NCBI RefSeq assembly: GCF_028649395.1
Contig: NZ_JAQSUW010000009.1
Location: 203,989-267,988 of the forward strand
Direction: 5' to 3'
Length of the DNA stretch: 64,000 nt
Source: Pseudomonas sp. Gutcm_11s
GTDB taxonomy: Bacteria; Pseudomonadota; Gammaproteobacteria; Pseudomonadales; Pseudomonadaceae
Shown here: one piece after another, positions 9,109-18,424 of the stretch
How positions within the stretch are numbered: the stretch's first letter is position 1
Layout: every line of letters starts with the position of its first letter
Notes under the pieces: model-generated
Databases searched by the model: none
What the model was told of the DNA's origin: nothing
What the model saw: only the letters and a program-made list of their open reading frames with translations
Position numbers and translations under genes: made by a program

Positions 9109-9135
9109 CGTGGCGTCCGCAGGGCGCCACGCTTT
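9107..9135 (+). terminator. Intrinsic terminator after the deaminase gene
   Basis: AGCGTGGCG and CGCCACGCT form a perfect nine-base stem around a nine-base loop, followed by TTG. The T-run is short but the stem is GC-rich. The stem begins inside the deaminase stop codon. Confidence 0.6.
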
Positions 9136-9139
9136 GTGG

Positions 9140-9262
9140 TCCGATCTCGCGAGCTAGAGCCAGGCTAGGCGGAACAGGGCCGAGGGCGCGGAGTTTACAA
9201 ACGGTAAATGAGCACCCGAGGCCCTTTTCCAACAACGCATGGCCGACGCGCAGCAGATCGGA
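9140..9262. repeat. 123-bp palindromic intergenic element
   Basis: The element is bounded by perfect inverted ends TCCGATCT (9140-9147) and AGATCGGA (9255-9262). Inside are CTCGCGAG, an imperfect GGGCC-GA-GGG / CCC-GA-GGCCC arm pair, and a central TTTAC-N5-GTAAA dyad (9194-9208). It fills the gap between the convergent deaminase and NTF2-like genes. The layout resembles long intergenic palindromes common in Pseudomonas genomes. No coding capacity is credible here. Confidence 0.55.
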
Positions 9263-9263
9263 T

Positions 9264-9737
9264 TTACCAGCCGAGTTGCTTGTTGAAGCCCAGGGCATCG
9301 TAGTAATCGCCCTGGTAGGCGATCTTGCCGTCCTTGATGCGGATGAAGCTGACCCCTTCGAACACCAGCGGTTTGCCGGTGGCCGGGGTTTCTGCGCTCC
9401 AGGCGCCGCTGTTGGTGCCGCTGAATTTCCACTGGAAGGCGATGCCGTCGGCGCTGACGATCGGCGCGCTGGTCATTTCCCACTTCAGGTCCGGCACGGC
9501 GCCGACGAACACCTTGATCACGTTGTCGCGGGCGGCGGCCTTGCCGTTCTGCGGGGTGCCGACGGTGGCGTCGAAGTACACCGCGTCCTCGGCCAGGAAG
9601 GTCGCGGCCTGGTCGGCGTCGTGGGCGTTCCAGGCGGCCATGTAGCCGTCGACTATGGCCTTGGCATCGGCCGCCTGGGCCAGGTGGGCGAAACAGAACA
9701 GCGACAGCAGGGATAACGCTCTGACGAGATGACGCAT
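9264..9737 (-). CDS. Secreted SnoaL/NTF2-like protein
   Basis: A 157-residue protein with a clear Sec signal peptide (about residues 1-22, ending AQA before ADAKAIVDG), so it is probably periplasmic. The mature part has the NTF2-like/SnoaL pattern: an early helix YMAAWNAHDADQAATFLAED, then beta strands and aromatic residues forming a cone-shaped pocket, ending with a DGKIAYQGDYYDALG segment. Members include polyketide cyclases, ester cyclases and many small-ligand or dimerisation modules, so no reaction can be assigned. It is monocistronic, with about 160 bases upstream that must hold its promoter, and converges on the deaminase gene. Confidence 0.75.
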   Translation of the reverse strand: MRHLVRALSLLSLFCFAHLAQAADAKAIVDGYMAAWNAHDADQAATFLAEDAVYFDATVGTPQNGKAAARDNVIKVFVGAVPDLKWEMTSAPIVSADGIAFQWKFSGTNSGAWSAETPATGKPLVFEGVSFIRIKDGKIAYQGDYYDALGFNKQLGW

Positions 9738-9863
9738 GCTTGCCTCCGTGCGGGCGTACCCGCGGGTTGTGGGCCGGCTGGCCCGAAATCGGCGTAGCGT
9801 TGCCCGCGAGCGGTGCCGAGCACCGCCCGTGGAGCAGGGAAACAGTGGAGCGATCTGGACGTT

Positions 9864-9893
9864 GCGCGCGCCTGGTCCAGCCAGGTGCGCGCC
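9864..9893 (-). terminator. Hairpin downstream of the distal aldehyde dehydrogenase gene
   Basis: GCGCG-CCTGG and CCAGG-T-GCGCGC pair around a five-base loop just after the stop codon at 9901. There is no clear U-run, so it is only a candidate terminator or RNA-stabilising stem. Confidence 0.35.
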
Positions 9894-9900
9894 GCTCAGA

Positions 9901-11325
9901 TCAGTGCTTGAACATCACATGGCGGATGGCGGTGTAGTCCTCCAGGCCGTACATGGACATGTCCTTGCCGTAGCCGGAGTGCTTGAGGCCGCCGTGCGGC
10001 ATCTCGCTGACCAGCATGAAGTGCGTGTTGACCCAGGTGCAGCCGTACTGCAGGCGTGCGGACAGACGATGGGCGCGGCCGACGTCGCGGGTCCACACCG
10101 AGCTGGCCAGGCCGTAGTCGGAGGCGTTGGCCCAGGCCAGGGCCTGCGCCTCGTCATTGAACGGGGTGACCGAGACCACCGGGCCGAACACCTCGCGCTG
10201 CACGATCTCGTCGTTCTGCCTGGCGCCGGCCAGCACCGTGGGCAGGAAGAAGAAGCCGTTGCCGGTCGGCGCCTTGCCGCCGGTGACCACCTCGATGTGC
10301 GACACCGCGCTGGCGCGCTCGACGAAGCCGGCCACGCGCTGGCGGTGTACCTCGGTGATCAGCGGGCCGAGCTCGGTGCCGGCGTCGTCCTGCAGGCCGT
10401 GCTTGATCGAGCCGACCGCCTCGCCGAGCTTGGCCACGAACTTCTCGTAGATGCCCTTCTGCGCGTAGATGCGGCAGGCGGCGGTGCAGTCCTGGCCGGC
10501 GTTGTAGAAACCGAAGGTACGGATGCCCTCGACGGCGGCGTCGATGTCGGCGTCGTCGAAGATGATCACCGGGGCTTTGCCGCCCAGCTCCATGTGCATG
10601 CGCTTCACCGAAGCGGCGGTGCTGGAGATGATCTTCGAGCCGGTGGGGATCGAGCCGGTCAGCGACACCATGCGCACCTTGGCATGGTTGACCAGCGGCT
10701 CGCCGACGGCGGCGCCACGGCCGAACACGATGTTGACCACGCCGGCGGGGAAGATAGCGGCGATCAGTTGGCCCAGGCGCAGGGCGGTCAGCGGAGTCTG
10801 CTCGGAGGGCTTGAGCACCACGCAGTTGCCGGCAGCCAGGGCCGGGGCCAGCTTCCAGGCGGCCATCATCAGCGGGTAGTTCCACGGAGCGATGGAGGCG
10901 ACCACGCCGATCGGGTCGCGACGGATCATCGAGGTGTGGCCGGGCAGGTACTCGCCGGCGGCGGAACCCTGCAGGCAGCGCACGGCGCCGGCGAAGAAGC
11001 GGAACACGTCGGCGATGGCCGGCAGCTCGTCGTTGCGTGCGGCGGCGTAGGGCTTGCCGCAGTTCTGCGACTCCAGGCGGGCCAGTTCGTCGGCGTTGGC
11101 GTCGATGGCGTCGGCCAGGGCCAGCAGCAGGGCGGAGCGTTGGCCCGGCGTAGTCTGCGACCAGTCGTCGAAGGCGGCATCGGCGGCGCGCACGGCGGCG
11201 TCGATCTGCTCGGCGTTGGCCTCGGGAATCTGCACCAGGGTGCTGCCCAGGGAGGGGTTGAGCACCGGCTGCGCGGCGCCCAGGCCATCGACCAGCTCGC
11301 CGTTGATCAGCAGTTTGGTTTGCAT
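9901..11325 (-). CDS. patD: Gamma-aminobutyraldehyde dehydrogenase (PatD/YdcW type)
   Basis: A 474-residue NAD-dependent aldehyde dehydrogenase, the same length as E. coli PatD/YdcW. The catalytic cysteine is C280 in [11 protein letters not shown], the general-base glutamate is in MELGGKAP, and the cofactor/substrate blocks [12 protein letters not shown] and KPSEQTPL are intact. It oxidises 4-aminobutanal (from putrescine transamination or oxidation) to GABA. It is the last gene of the minus-strand polyamine locus, directly after the YdcSTUV-like transporter genes in the same order as E. coli ydcSTUVW, with 67 bases between it and the permease gene. A second enzyme of this family lies at the other end of the same locus. 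Betaine aldehyde or another omega-aminoaldehyde is a possible alternative substrate. Confidence 0.85.
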   Translation of the reverse strand: MQTKLLINGELVDGLGAAQPVLNPSLGSTLVQIPEANAEQIDAAVRAADAAFDDWSQTTPGQRSALLLALADAIDANADELARLESQNCGKPYAAARNDELPAIADVFRFFAGAVRCLQGSAAGEYLPGHTSMIRRDPIGVVASIAPWNYPLMMAAWKLAPALAAGNCVVLKPSEQTPLTALRLGQLIAAIFPAGVVNIVFGRGAAVGEPLVNHAKVRMVSLTGSIPTGSKIISSTAASVKRMHMELGGKAPVIIFDDADIDAAVEGIRTFGFYNAGQDCTAACRIYAQKGIYEKFVAKLGEAVGSIKHGLQDDAGTELGPLITEVHRQRVAGFVERASAVSHIEVVTGGKAPTGNGFFFLPTVLAGARQNDEIVQREVFGPVVSVTPFNDEAQALAWANASDYGLASSVWTRDVGRAHRLSARLQYGCTWVNTHFMLVSEMPHGGLKHSGYGKDMSMYGLEDYTAIRHVMFKH

Positions 11326-11392
11326 CGCATAAGCCTCGCTATCGGGTTTGCATGAATGGGGCCCCTCGCCATGGGAGGCGAGGGTTGGAGAA

Positions 11393-12199
11393 TCACTTGC
11401 CGCTACCGGCCACGCCTTCGCCGCCCTTGGTCAGGTAGTAGGCGCCGAGGATCGGCAGCATGGTCACCAGCATCACCGCCATCGCCACCACGTTGGTCAC
11501 CGGCACATCGCGCGGGCGCGCCAACTGGTTGAGCAGCCACAGCGGCAGGGTGCGCTCGTGGCCGGCGGTGAAGGTGGTGACGATGATCTCGTCGAACGAC
11601 AGGGCGAAGGCCAGCATGCTGCCGGCCAGCAGCGCCGAGCCGAGGTTGGGCAGGACGATGTAGCGGAAGGTCTGCCAGCCGTCGGCGCCGAGGTCCATGC
11701 TGGCCTCGATCAGGCTGTGGCTGGTGCGGCGGAAGCGCGCGATGACGTTGTTGTAGACGATCACCACGCAGAAGGTGGCGTGGCCGATGACGATGGTCAG
11801 CAGGCCCGGCTCGATGCCGAAGGTCTTGAACGCCGAGAGCAGGGCGATGCCGGTGATGATGCCGGGCAGGGCGATCGGCAGGATCAGCATCATCGAGATG
11901 CTCTCCTTGCCGAAGAAGTCGCGGCGGTACAGCGCCGCCGCAGCCAGGGTGCCGAGCAGCATGGCGATCAGCGTGGCGATGGCGGCCACCTGCAGCGACA
12001 GCTTGATCGCTTCGAGCACGTCGGCACGGGCGAAGGCCACGGCGAACCAGTCCAGGGTCAGGCCCTTGGGTGGGAAGCTGAAGCCGGCGCTCTCGCTGCT
12101 GAAGGCGTAGAGGAAGATGATCAGGATCGGGAAGTGCAGGAACACCAGCCCGCCCCAGGCGGCCAGTTTCAGACCCCAGGACGCTTTCTCAGAGTGCAT
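11393..12199 (-). CDS. ydcV: Polyamine-type ABC transporter permease (PotC/YdcV-like)
   Basis: A 268-residue inner-membrane permease with about six helices. The ATPase-docking EAA loop is [20 protein letters not shown] in the C-terminal half. It is the second of two permeases that form the channel of a spermidine/putrescine-type importer. Its ATG overlaps the 3' end of the upstream permease gene by 11 bases, so the pair is translationally coupled and likely heterodimeric. The substrate is inferred from family and from the flanking aminoaldehyde dehydrogenases, not from residues seen here. Confidence 0.85.
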   Translation of the reverse strand: MHSEKASWGLKLAAWGGLVFLHFPILIIFLYAFSSESAGFSFPPKGLTLDWFAVAFARADVLEAIKLSLQVAAIATLIAMLLGTLAAAALYRRDFFGKESISMMLILPIALPGIITGIALLSAFKTFGIEPGLLTIVIGHATFCVVIVYNNVIARFRRTSHSLIEASMDLGADGWQTFRYIVLPNLGSALLAGSMLAFALSFDEIIVTTFTAGHERTLPLWLLNQLARPRDVPVTNVVAMAVMLVTMLPILGAYYLTKGGEGVAGSGK

Positions 12200-13133
12200 C
12201 GAAGGCCCCCAGGCGTTTGACGACGGACAGGTACACGGCGATCAGCACGATCGGCACCAGGGTGAAGGCGGCAGCCATCGGCATGTTGCCGATCGAGCCC
12301 TGCTGCGAATACACCATGTTGCCGATGAAGAAGCCGGGTGGCCCCACCAGCTGCGGCACGATGAAGTCGCCCAGGGTCAGGCTGAAGGTGAAGATCGAAC
12401 CGGCGGCGATGCCCGGGATCGACAGCGGCAGGATCACCTGCATGAAGGTCTGCGCCGGGTGTGCGCCGAGGTCGGCAGAGGCCTGCAGCAGCGACGGCGG
12501 CAGGCGCTCCAGCGAGGCCTGGATCGGCAGGATCATGAACGGCAGCCAGATGTAGACGAATACCATGAAGCGCCCCAGGTGCGAGGTCGACAGGGTGTTG
12601 CCGCCGACGCCGGGAATGCCCAGGACGAACTCCAGCACCGGTTGCAGGTGCAGCGCCTGGATGAACCACATGGCTACGCCACCCTTGGCCAGCAGCAGGG
12701 TCCAGGCGTAGGCCTTGACGATGTAGCTGGCCCACATCGGCAGCATCACCGCGATGTAGAAGAACGCCTTGGTTTTGCCGGTGGTGTAGCGCGCCATGTA
12801 GTAGGCGATGGGGAAGGCCACCAGGCCACTGGCGATGGACACGGCGATGGCCATGCTCACGGTGCGCAGGATGATGTCGAAGTTGGCCGGCTGGAACAGC
12901 GCCTTGAAGTTGGCCAGGGTCAGGTCCGGGGTGACCGTCATGCTGAAGTCGTCGAAGGTGTAGAAGCCCTGCCACAGCAGGGTCAGCAGCGAACCCAGGT
13001 AGATCGCACCGAACCACAGCAGCGGCGGCACCAGCAACAGCGACAGGTATAGGGTCGGCTTGCGGTAGAGCAGGTCGCAGAGGCGCCGCAGCACGCCGCC
13101 TCCACCTTGCAGGGCGATGGCCTGGCTGCTCAT
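12189..13133 (-). CDS. ydcU: Polyamine-type ABC transporter permease (PotB/YdcU-like)
   Basis: A 314-residue permease beginning [13 protein letters not shown]. The start at 13133 is fixed by a strong GAGGAGG six bases upstream, and that Shine-Dalgarno sequence lies within the last codons of the ATPase gene (its stop is one base before this ATG). A longer upstream frame without a ribosome-binding site was rejected. The N-terminal helix [18 protein letters not shown] and the EAA-type loop [21 protein letters not shown] are characteristic of the PotB subfamily. It pairs with the next permease in the same operon, overlapping it by 11 bases. Confidence 0.85.
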   Translation of the reverse strand: MSSQAIALQGGGGVLRRLCDLLYRKPTLYLSLLLVPPLLWFGAIYLGSLLTLLWQGFYTFDDFSMTVTPDLTLANFKALFQPANFDIILRTVSMAIAVSIASGLVAFPIAYYMARYTTGKTKAFFYIAVMLPMWASYIVKAYAWTLLLAKGGVAMWFIQALHLQPVLEFVLGIPGVGGNTLSTSHLGRFMVFVYIWLPFMILPIQASLERLPPSLLQASADLGAHPAQTFMQVILPLSIPGIAAGSIFTFSLTLGDFIVPQLVGPPGFFIGNMVYSQQGSIGNMPMAAAFTLVPIVLIAVYLSVVKRLGAFDAL

Positions 13134-13134
13134 G

Positions 13135-14169
13135 TCACACCTCCTCGCGCAGCGCGACCATGGCACTGCGAGCCCAGCGCGCAGTGACGCGTTGCCCCGG
13201 CTGGCTGGGCGCGTCGCCCGAGCCGCCGTGGAGGTTGGCCTGGCTGACGGCGAAGTTCTGCCCGTTGTCCAGCTGCAGCTCGTAGCGGGTGGCGGCGCCC
13301 AGGTACTGGATGTCGTGCAGCAGGCCGCTGATCTCCACCTCGTCGCTGGCCGGCAGGCTGGCGCCGTTCTGCACCAGGCGCACATGCTCGGGTCGGATCG
13401 ACAGCGGCTGCGTCGAGCCGGCGATGCGCACGGCCAGCTCGCCCTTGAGCACGTTGCTGGTGCCGACGAACTCGGCGACGAAGGCACTGGCCGGCTGCAT
13501 GTACAGGTTGCGCGGGGTGTCGACCTGCTCGATGCGGCCCTTGTTGAACACCGCCACGCGGTCGGACATGGACAGTGCTTCGCCCTGGTCATGGGTGACG
13601 AAGATGAAGGTGATGCCGAGTTGGCGTTGCAGCTTCTTCAGCTCGCTCTGCATCTGCTCGCGCAGCTTGAGGTCCAGCGCGCCGAGCGGCTCGTCGAGCA
13701 GCAGTACGCGCGGGCGATTGACCAGCGCGCGGGCCAGTGCCACGCGCTGGCGCTGGCCGCCGGACATGGCCGCCGGCTTGCGCGAGCCGAAGCCGCTCAG
13801 CGCCACCATGCCCAGCGCCTCCTCGGCGCGGGCCAGGCGCTCGGACTTGCCGACGCCCTTGACCTTGAGGCCGTAGGCGACGTTCTCCAGCACGTTCATG
13901 TGCGGGAACAGCGCGTAGTCCTGGAACACCGTGTTGACGTCACGGCGGTAGGGCGGCAGGCCAGCGGCCTCCTCGCCGTGGATGCGGATGGAGCCGGAAC
14001 TGGGCTGCTCGAAGCCGGCGATCAGGCGCAGGCAGGTGGTCTTGCCCGAGCCGGAGGGGCCGAGCATGGAGAAGAATTCGCCATCCTGGATGTCGATGGA
14101 CACCCGGTCTACGGCCTTGACGTCGCCGAACACGCGGGACACATCGGTGAATTGCACTGCAAGGGTCAT
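13135..14169 (-). CDS. ydcT: Polyamine-type ABC transporter ATP-binding protein (PotA/YdcT-like)
   Basis: A 344-residue ATPase. Walker A is GPSGSGKTT (37-45), the Q-loop VFQDYALFPH, the signature MSGGQ (135-139), Walker B RVLLLDEP, and the H-loop VTHDQ. The last hundred residues form the TOBE/OB-fold regulatory domain typical of PotA and MalK (SIRPEHVRL). I placed the start at the ATG at 14169 because GGAG lies at good spacing. A GTG three codons earlier is possible. It powers uptake through the two permeases encoded immediately downstream. The 334-base gap before it, holding a palindromic element, separates it from the binding-protein gene. Confidence 0.88.
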   Translation of the reverse strand: MTLAVQFTDVSRVFGDVKAVDRVSIDIQDGEFFSMLGPSGSGKTTCLRLIAGFEQPSSGSIRIHGEEAAGLPPYRRDVNTVFQDYALFPHMNVLENVAYGLKVKGVGKSERLARAEEALGMVALSGFGSRKPAAMSGGQRQRVALARALVNRPRVLLLDEPLGALDLKLREQMQSELKKLQRQLGITFIFVTHDQGEALSMSDRVAVFNKGRIEQVDTPRNLYMQPASAFVAEFVGTSNVLKGELAVRIAGSTQPLSIRPEHVRLVQNGASLPASDEVEISGLLHDIQYLGAATRYELQLDNGQNFAVSQANLHGGSGDAPSQPGQRVTARWARSAMVALREEV

Positions 14170-14503
14170 CTCGAACACTCCAGGAAAAAGCCACCCACCA
14201 CCGTTCCTGCCAGGGGTTTGCCGACACGAGACAGGAGAGTCGGTGGTAGGTGTACAACGGGAAAGCGGTGGAAGGGATCGCTAACTAAGCCATCAAGGTT
14301 CGAAAGTCGCTCTGGCAGCGTCGCGAGCGGGCATCAGCCGTGTCCGGCCAGCGCGGAGGAACCGCAACGTACTGGAGTACGTGAGGATTGCTCGCGCTGC
14401 TCGCCCTTCGGGCCGCCTGGGCAGGCGTCCAGTGACCTTTCGGCCACTGTCCGATACTGCCCGGGCACGGATCAGGCCTGCGCAGCAGCCGCCAGGACGG
14501 CTT
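14170..14503. repeat. 334-base gene-free gap with palindromic intergenic element
   Basis: This stretch separates the binding-protein gene from the ATPase gene. It contains a perfect 16-base palindrome-like hairpin ACGTACT-GG-AGTACGT (14367-14382) flanked by GAGGAACCGCA and GAGGATTGCTCGC, and further GC-rich inverted segments. Its composition resembles dispersed intergenic elements of Pseudomonas. It could set the high binding-protein to low transporter ratio usual in such operons. No open reading frame in it is credible. Confidence 0.45.
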
Positions 14504-15655
14504 TCAGCGGCCGCCCATGATGGCGATGTAGTCCTGGGTCCAGCGGCTGTAGGGCACGTACTTGCCACCCTCGGCCTGCGGGGTCTTCCAGAAGGCGATC
14601 TTGTCGAAGTTGTCGAAGCCGTTGGTCTTGCAGCCTTCGGCGCCGAGCAGGGCGTTGTCCTTGCACGCGGCAGGCACGGCAGGCAGCGAGCCGAACCAGG
14701 CGGCGACGTCGCCCTGGACCTTGTTGGTCAGCGACCAGTCCATCCACTTGTAGGCGCACACCGGGTGCTTGGCTTCGGCATGCAGCATGGTGGTGTCAGC
14801 CCAGCCGGTGGCGCCTTCGCTCGGCACGGTGGAGGCAATCGGCTGCTTCTCCAGCTGCAGGGCGTTGACCTGGTACGGCCAGGCACTGGAGGCGACCACG
14901 CCCTCGTTCTTGAAGTCGTTCATCTGCACGGTGACGTCGTGCCAGTAACGGTGGATCAGCGGCTGTTGCTGGCGCAGCAACTCGAGCACGGCGGCGTACT
15001 GTTCCTCGCTGAGCAGGTAGGGGTCCTGGATGCCCAGTTCCGGCTTGTGCGCCTTCAGGTAGAGAGCGGCGTCGGCGATGTAGATCGGGCCGTCGTAGGC
15101 CTGCACGCGGCCCTTGTTGCTCTTGCCGTCGGCCAGGGTCTGTTCTTCGAACAGCACCTTCCAGCTGGTCGGCGCTTCCTTGAAGGTGTTGCTGTTGTAC
15201 ATCAGCACGTTCGGGCCCCACTGGTAGGGCGTGCCGTAGTGCTGGCCGGCGACGGTGTGCCAGGGCGCGGTCTTCAGACGCTCGTCGACGTTCTTCCAGT
15301 TGGGGATCAGGTCGACGTTGACCGGTTGCACGCGCTTGCCGGCGACCAGGCGCAGGGAGGCGTCGCCCGAGGCGGTGACCAGGTCGTAGCCGCCCTTGGC
15401 CATCAGGCTGACCATCTCGTCGGAGGTGGCGGCGGTCTTGACGTTGACCTTGCAGCCGCTGTCCTGCTCGAACTGGGTGACCCAGTCGTAGCCCTTGTCG
15501 GTCTCGCCGCGCTCGATGTAGCCGGGCCAGGCGATGATGTCGAGCTGGCCTTCGGCCTTGCCCAGGGACTTGAGCGGTTCGGCGGCGTGGATGGCGGTGC
15601 TGGCCAGCAGGGCGGTGGTCAGTGCGCTGAGCACTGCGGTCTTGTGCGCGGACAT
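14504..15655 (-). CDS. ydcS: Periplasmic polyamine-type solute-binding protein (PotD/YdcS-like)
   Basis: A 383-residue protein (E. coli YdcS is about 381) with a Sec signal peptide of about 24 residues ending IHAA before EPLKSLG. The mature protein has the PotD-family start LDIIAWPGYIERG and the hinge segment PYQWGPNVLMYNSNTF. It would capture the substrate in the periplasm and deliver it to the permease pair. The start at 15655 is supported by AGAGGGA upstream. A longer frame to 15937 would run through the intergenic region and lacks support. It is 71 bases downstream of the second aminoaldehyde dehydrogenase gene. Putrescine, spermidine or GABA-like amines are the likely ligands. Confidence 0.85.
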   Translation of the reverse strand: MSAHKTAVLSALTTALLASTAIHAAEPLKSLGKAEGQLDIIAWPGYIERGETDKGYDWVTQFEQDSGCKVNVKTAATSDEMVSLMAKGGYDLVTASGDASLRLVAGKRVQPVNVDLIPNWKNVDERLKTAPWHTVAGQHYGTPYQWGPNVLMYNSNTFKEAPTSWKVLFEEQTLADGKSNKGRVQAYDGPIYIADAALYLKAHKPELGIQDPYLLSEEQYAAVLELLRQQQPLIHRYWHDVTVQMNDFKNEGVVASSAWPYQVNALQLEKQPIASTVPSEGATGWADTTMLHAEAKHPVCAYKWMDWSLTNKVQGDVAAWFGSLPAVPAACKDNALLGAEGCKTNGFDNFDKIAFWKTPQAEGGKYVPYSRWTQDYIAIMGGR

Positions 15656-15726
15656 CGGTATTCCCTCTTTTTTGGACGTGTTGTTAGGGCAGTGAAATGT
15701 CGTCGGCGCAGCCCGCCGAGCTCGAG

Positions 15727-17181
15727 TCAGTCTAGTTGTTGTCCATGGCGCGCCATGATGTGGCGCACCACGCTGTAGTCCTGCAGTGAATCGCTGGAAA
15801 GGTCCTTGCCGTAGCCGGAGCGCTTGAGGCCGCCGTGGGGCATCTCGCTGGCCAGCATGAAGTGGGTGTTGATCCAGGTGCAGCCGTATTGCAGGCGCCC
15901 GGCCAGTTGCATGGCCTTGTCCAGGTTCTGCGTCCACACCGAACTGGCCAGGCCGTATTCGGAGTCGTTGGCCCAGTCCAGCGCCTGGCTCAGCTGGTCG
16001 AAGCGGGTGACCGTGACCACCGGGCCGAACACCTCTCGCTGGACGATCTCGTCGCTCTGCCGGCAGCCGGCCAGCAGCGTTGGCTGGTAATAGAAGCCGG
16101 GGCCGGAATGCACGGCGGCGCCGGTGACTCGCTCGATATGCGGCTGGCCCAGGGCGCGCTCGACGAAGCTGGCCACACGATCACGCTGACGCGCGCTGAT
16201 CAGCGGGCCGATCTCGTTGTCGGCGTCCTTCTTGCGGGCGAAGCGGATGCTCGACACGGCATCGCCCAGCTCCGCCACCAGGCGGTCGTGGATGCCCTTC
16301 TCGGCGTAGATGCGGCAGGCGGCGGTACAGTCCTGGCCGGCGTTGTAGTAGCCGTGGGTGCGGATGCCCTGGACCACGGCGTCGATGTCGGCGTCGTTGC
16401 AGACGATCACCGGCGCCTTGCCGCCCAGCTCCAGGTGCGTGCGCTTCAAAGTGCGCGCGGCGTTCTGCAGGATCTTCTGCCCGGTGACGATATCGCCAGT
16501 CAGCGACACCATGCGCACCCGCGGGTGGCTGACCAGCTGGCTGCCGACGCTCTCGCCGCCGCCGCAGACGATGTTCAGCACGCCGGGCGGGAGGATGTCG
16601 CGCAGCGCCGGGGCCAGCGCCAGGATCGACAGCGGCGTGTGCTCCGAGGGCTTGAAGATCATGGTGTTGCCGGCAGCCAGCGCCGGGGCGATCTTCCACG
16701 CCGCCATCATCAGCGGGTAGTTCCACGGCGCGATGGAGGCGACCACGCCGACCGGGTCGCGGCGCACCATGCTGGTGTGGCCGGGAACATACTCGCCGGC
16801 GAGCTGGCCCTGCTGGCAGCGCACCGCGCCGGCGAAGAAGCGGAAGACATCGGAGCTGGCCGGGACGTCGTCCTGGCGTGCCAGGTGCAGCGGCTTGCCG
16901 CAGTTCAGCGACTCCAGTGCGGCCAGTTGTTCGGTCAGACTGTCGATGGCATCGGCGATGGCGAGGAGGGCAGTGGAGCGTTGCGCCGGGGTGGTGCGCG
17001 ACCAGCTGGGGAAGGCGCGATGGGCCGCCTGCACGGCGACTTCCAGTTGCTCCAGCGAGGCCTCGGCGACGCTGCACAGTACCTCGCCGCTGGCTGGATT
17101 GAGGATGGCCTCGGCGATGCCTTCCCCGCCGACCAGTTGGCCGTCGATCAGCAATGCGCTGTGCAGGGTGGGCGTGCTCAT
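15727..17181 (-). CDS. Second aminobutyraldehyde dehydrogenase-type enzyme
   Basis: A 484-residue NAD-dependent aldehyde dehydrogenase, a close paralogue of the enzyme at the distal end of this locus. Both share [14 protein letters not shown] (catalytic C285 here), [12 protein letters not shown] and the C-terminal [15 protein letters not shown]. The start at 17181 (MSTPTLHS) has AGAAG upstream. An in-frame start at 17253 lacks one. Having two members in one locus suggests different aminoaldehydes, for example 4-aminobutanal and 3-aminopropanal, or different induction. It is the first structural gene downstream of the LysR gene on the same strand, so it and the binding protein are probably controlled by that regulator. 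Confidence 0.85.
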   Translation of the reverse strand: MSTPTLHSALLIDGQLVGGEGIAEAILNPASGEVLCSVAEASLEQLEVAVQAAHRAFPSWSRTTPAQRSTALLAIADAIDSLTEQLAALESLNCGKPLHLARQDDVPASSDVFRFFAGAVRCQQGQLAGEYVPGHTSMVRRDPVGVVASIAPWNYPLMMAAWKIAPALAAGNTMIFKPSEHTPLSILALAPALRDILPPGVLNIVCGGGESVGSQLVSHPRVRMVSLTGDIVTGQKILQNAARTLKRTHLELGGKAPVIVCNDADIDAVVQGIRTHGYYNAGQDCTAACRIYAEKGIHDRLVAELGDAVSSIRFARKKDADNEIGPLISARQRDRVASFVERALGQPHIERVTGAAVHSGPGFYYQPTLLAGCRQSDEIVQREVFGPVVTVTRFDQLSQALDWANDSEYGLASSVWTQNLDKAMQLAGRLQYGCTWINTHFMLASEMPHGGLKRSGYGKDLSSDSLQDYSVVRHIMARHGQQLD

Positions 17182-17285
17182 CTTCGCGTTTCTTCTGTTA
17201 TTGGGTGCGACTGGCATGGCGACTCCAGAGCGGTTCGGAGTGCCTGCGTCCATAAGGAAGCGAGACTAGATTCCGACACCTAGGC

Positions 17286-17298
17286 TTACAAATTCTAA
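17286..17298. promoter_or_regulatory. Candidate LysR-type box upstream of the proximal dehydrogenase gene
   Basis: TTA-N7-TAA, that is a T-N11-A motif with dyad symmetry, about 105 bases upstream of the dehydrogenase start and just after the LysR stop codon. The AT-rich setting fits an activator site. Nearby at 17314-17328 is a perfect TTCGATT-A-AATCGAA palindrome that overlaps the end of the LysR gene. Confidence 0.4.
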
Positions 17299-17318
17299 AT
17301 ACTGAAAGCTGCATTCGA

Positions 17319-18230
17319 TTAAATCGAAACCTTGCGGCTGGCCGGCTGTTCACGGGCCAGGGTCAGGAACGGATCGACCAGCAATGGCCGTGCCGTGCCC
17401 CGGCGCCAGGCCAGGCCGACATCAAGCGGCTCGCCGAGGTCGACCAGCGGGCGCGCCTCGATGATGTCGCCCTCCAGCGACCAGGGGCGGTAGGTCATGT
17501 CCGGCTGGATCGACAGGCCAAGGCCCGCCGCCACCAGGCTACGCACGGCCTCCACCGAGGCGGTGCGCAGGCTCACCTGCGGCGTCAGCCCGGCTCGGCT
17601 CCAGATGCGTTGGGTGTGCAGGCCCATCTCGTCGGCGTTGAGCTGGATCAGCGGCTCGCTGGCGACATCGGCCAGGCTGATGCTGTCGCGCTCCAGCAGA
17701 GGATGCCGCGCCGGCAGCCACAATCGATGCGGCGAGTGGGTCAGTACCTCGGTCTGCAGAGCGTGGCGGTCTTCCAGGTTGGACAGGATCAGCACGCCGA
17801 CGTCGATCTCGCCGGCCACCAGCAGGTGCTCGATATAGGGGCGCTCGTCCTCGACCACGCGGGTCTGCACATTGGGGTAGGCGCGCTGGAAACGGGTGAT
17901 CAGGTCGGCCAGGTAGTAGCCGGCCACCAGGCTGGTCACGCCGATGGTCAGGCTGCCGGCGACCTGGTCGGTGCTCTGCTGCAGGCTGCGCTTGGCGTTC
18001 TCCACCGTGGCCAGGATCAGGTGTGCCTGGCGGAGGAACTGGTGGCCCTGGTGGGTCAGGTTCATGCCCTTGGCGTGGCGGTTGAACAGGCTGACGCCGA
18101 TCTCCTCTTCCAGCTGTTGGATGGCCAGGGTCAGGGTCGACTGGGAGATGAATACCGCCTGGGCGGCGGCTGAGATCGAACCGGTCTCGGCGACGGCGAT
18201 GAAGTGGCGGATCTGGCGCAGGGTCATCAT
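17319..18230 (-). CDS. LysR-family transcriptional regulator
   Basis: A 303-residue protein. The N-terminal winged helix-turn-helix (about residues 5-64) reads LRQIRHFIAVAETGSISAAA then SQSTLTLAIQQLEEEIGVSLFNR. The C-terminal effector domain is of the usual periplasmic-binding-protein type, with a GVTSLVAGYYL strand start. It sits upstream of, and on the same strand as, the aldehyde dehydrogenase/polyamine transporter genes. It probably responds to a polyamine breakdown product and activates them. An inverted repeat TTTATC-N7-GATAAA in its own upstream region is a candidate autoregulatory site. The start could be either of two adjacent ATG codons. Confidence 0.88.
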   Translation of the reverse strand: MMTLRQIRHFIAVAETGSISAAAQAVFISQSTLTLAIQQLEEEIGVSLFNRHAKGMNLTHQGHQFLRQAHLILATVENAKRSLQQSTDQVAGSLTIGVTSLVAGYYLADLITRFQRAYPNVQTRVVEDERPYIEHLLVAGEIDVGVLILSNLEDRHALQTEVLTHSPHRLWLPARHPLLERDSISLADVASEPLIQLNADEMGLHTQRIWSRAGLTPQVSLRTASVEAVRSLVAAGLGLSIQPDMTYRPWSLEGDIIEARPLVDLGEPLDVGLAWRRGTARPLLVDPFLTLAREQPASRKVSI

Positions 18231-18265
18231 GGCGAAGCGGTCCGTGCTGGGGTTCTGGATTATGG

Positions 18266-18284
18266 TTTATCGAAAATAGATAAA
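18266..18284. promoter_or_regulatory. Candidate LysR operator upstream of the lysR gene
   Basis: A perfect TTTATC-N7-GATAAA inverted repeat 36 bases upstream of the LysR start, in the gap shared with the divergent YebE-like gene. The position fits autoregulation. Confidence 0.45.
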
Positions 18285-18424
18285 GCCGTTCTTTTTATTC
18301 GAAAGGAAAGGGCTTTTCCCTGCCGCCTGCAATATCCAGAAGCACAGGCCCGGCGGCGCCGGGCAACCGCCGGGCTAGAATCGGGTCTCTTCCATGGATC
18401 GGTTAACCCTGAAGGAGGGCTCAG

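Noticed and set aside
9736..11355. 539-codon plus-strand frame opposite the PatD-like gene
   Set aside because: The minus-strand frame has all aldehyde dehydrogenase motifs. This one has none.
12189..13592. 467-codon version of the YdcU-like permease
   Set aside because: The extra N-terminus is antisense-like sequence within the ATPase gene. The ATG at 13133 has a strong Shine-Dalgarno sequence.
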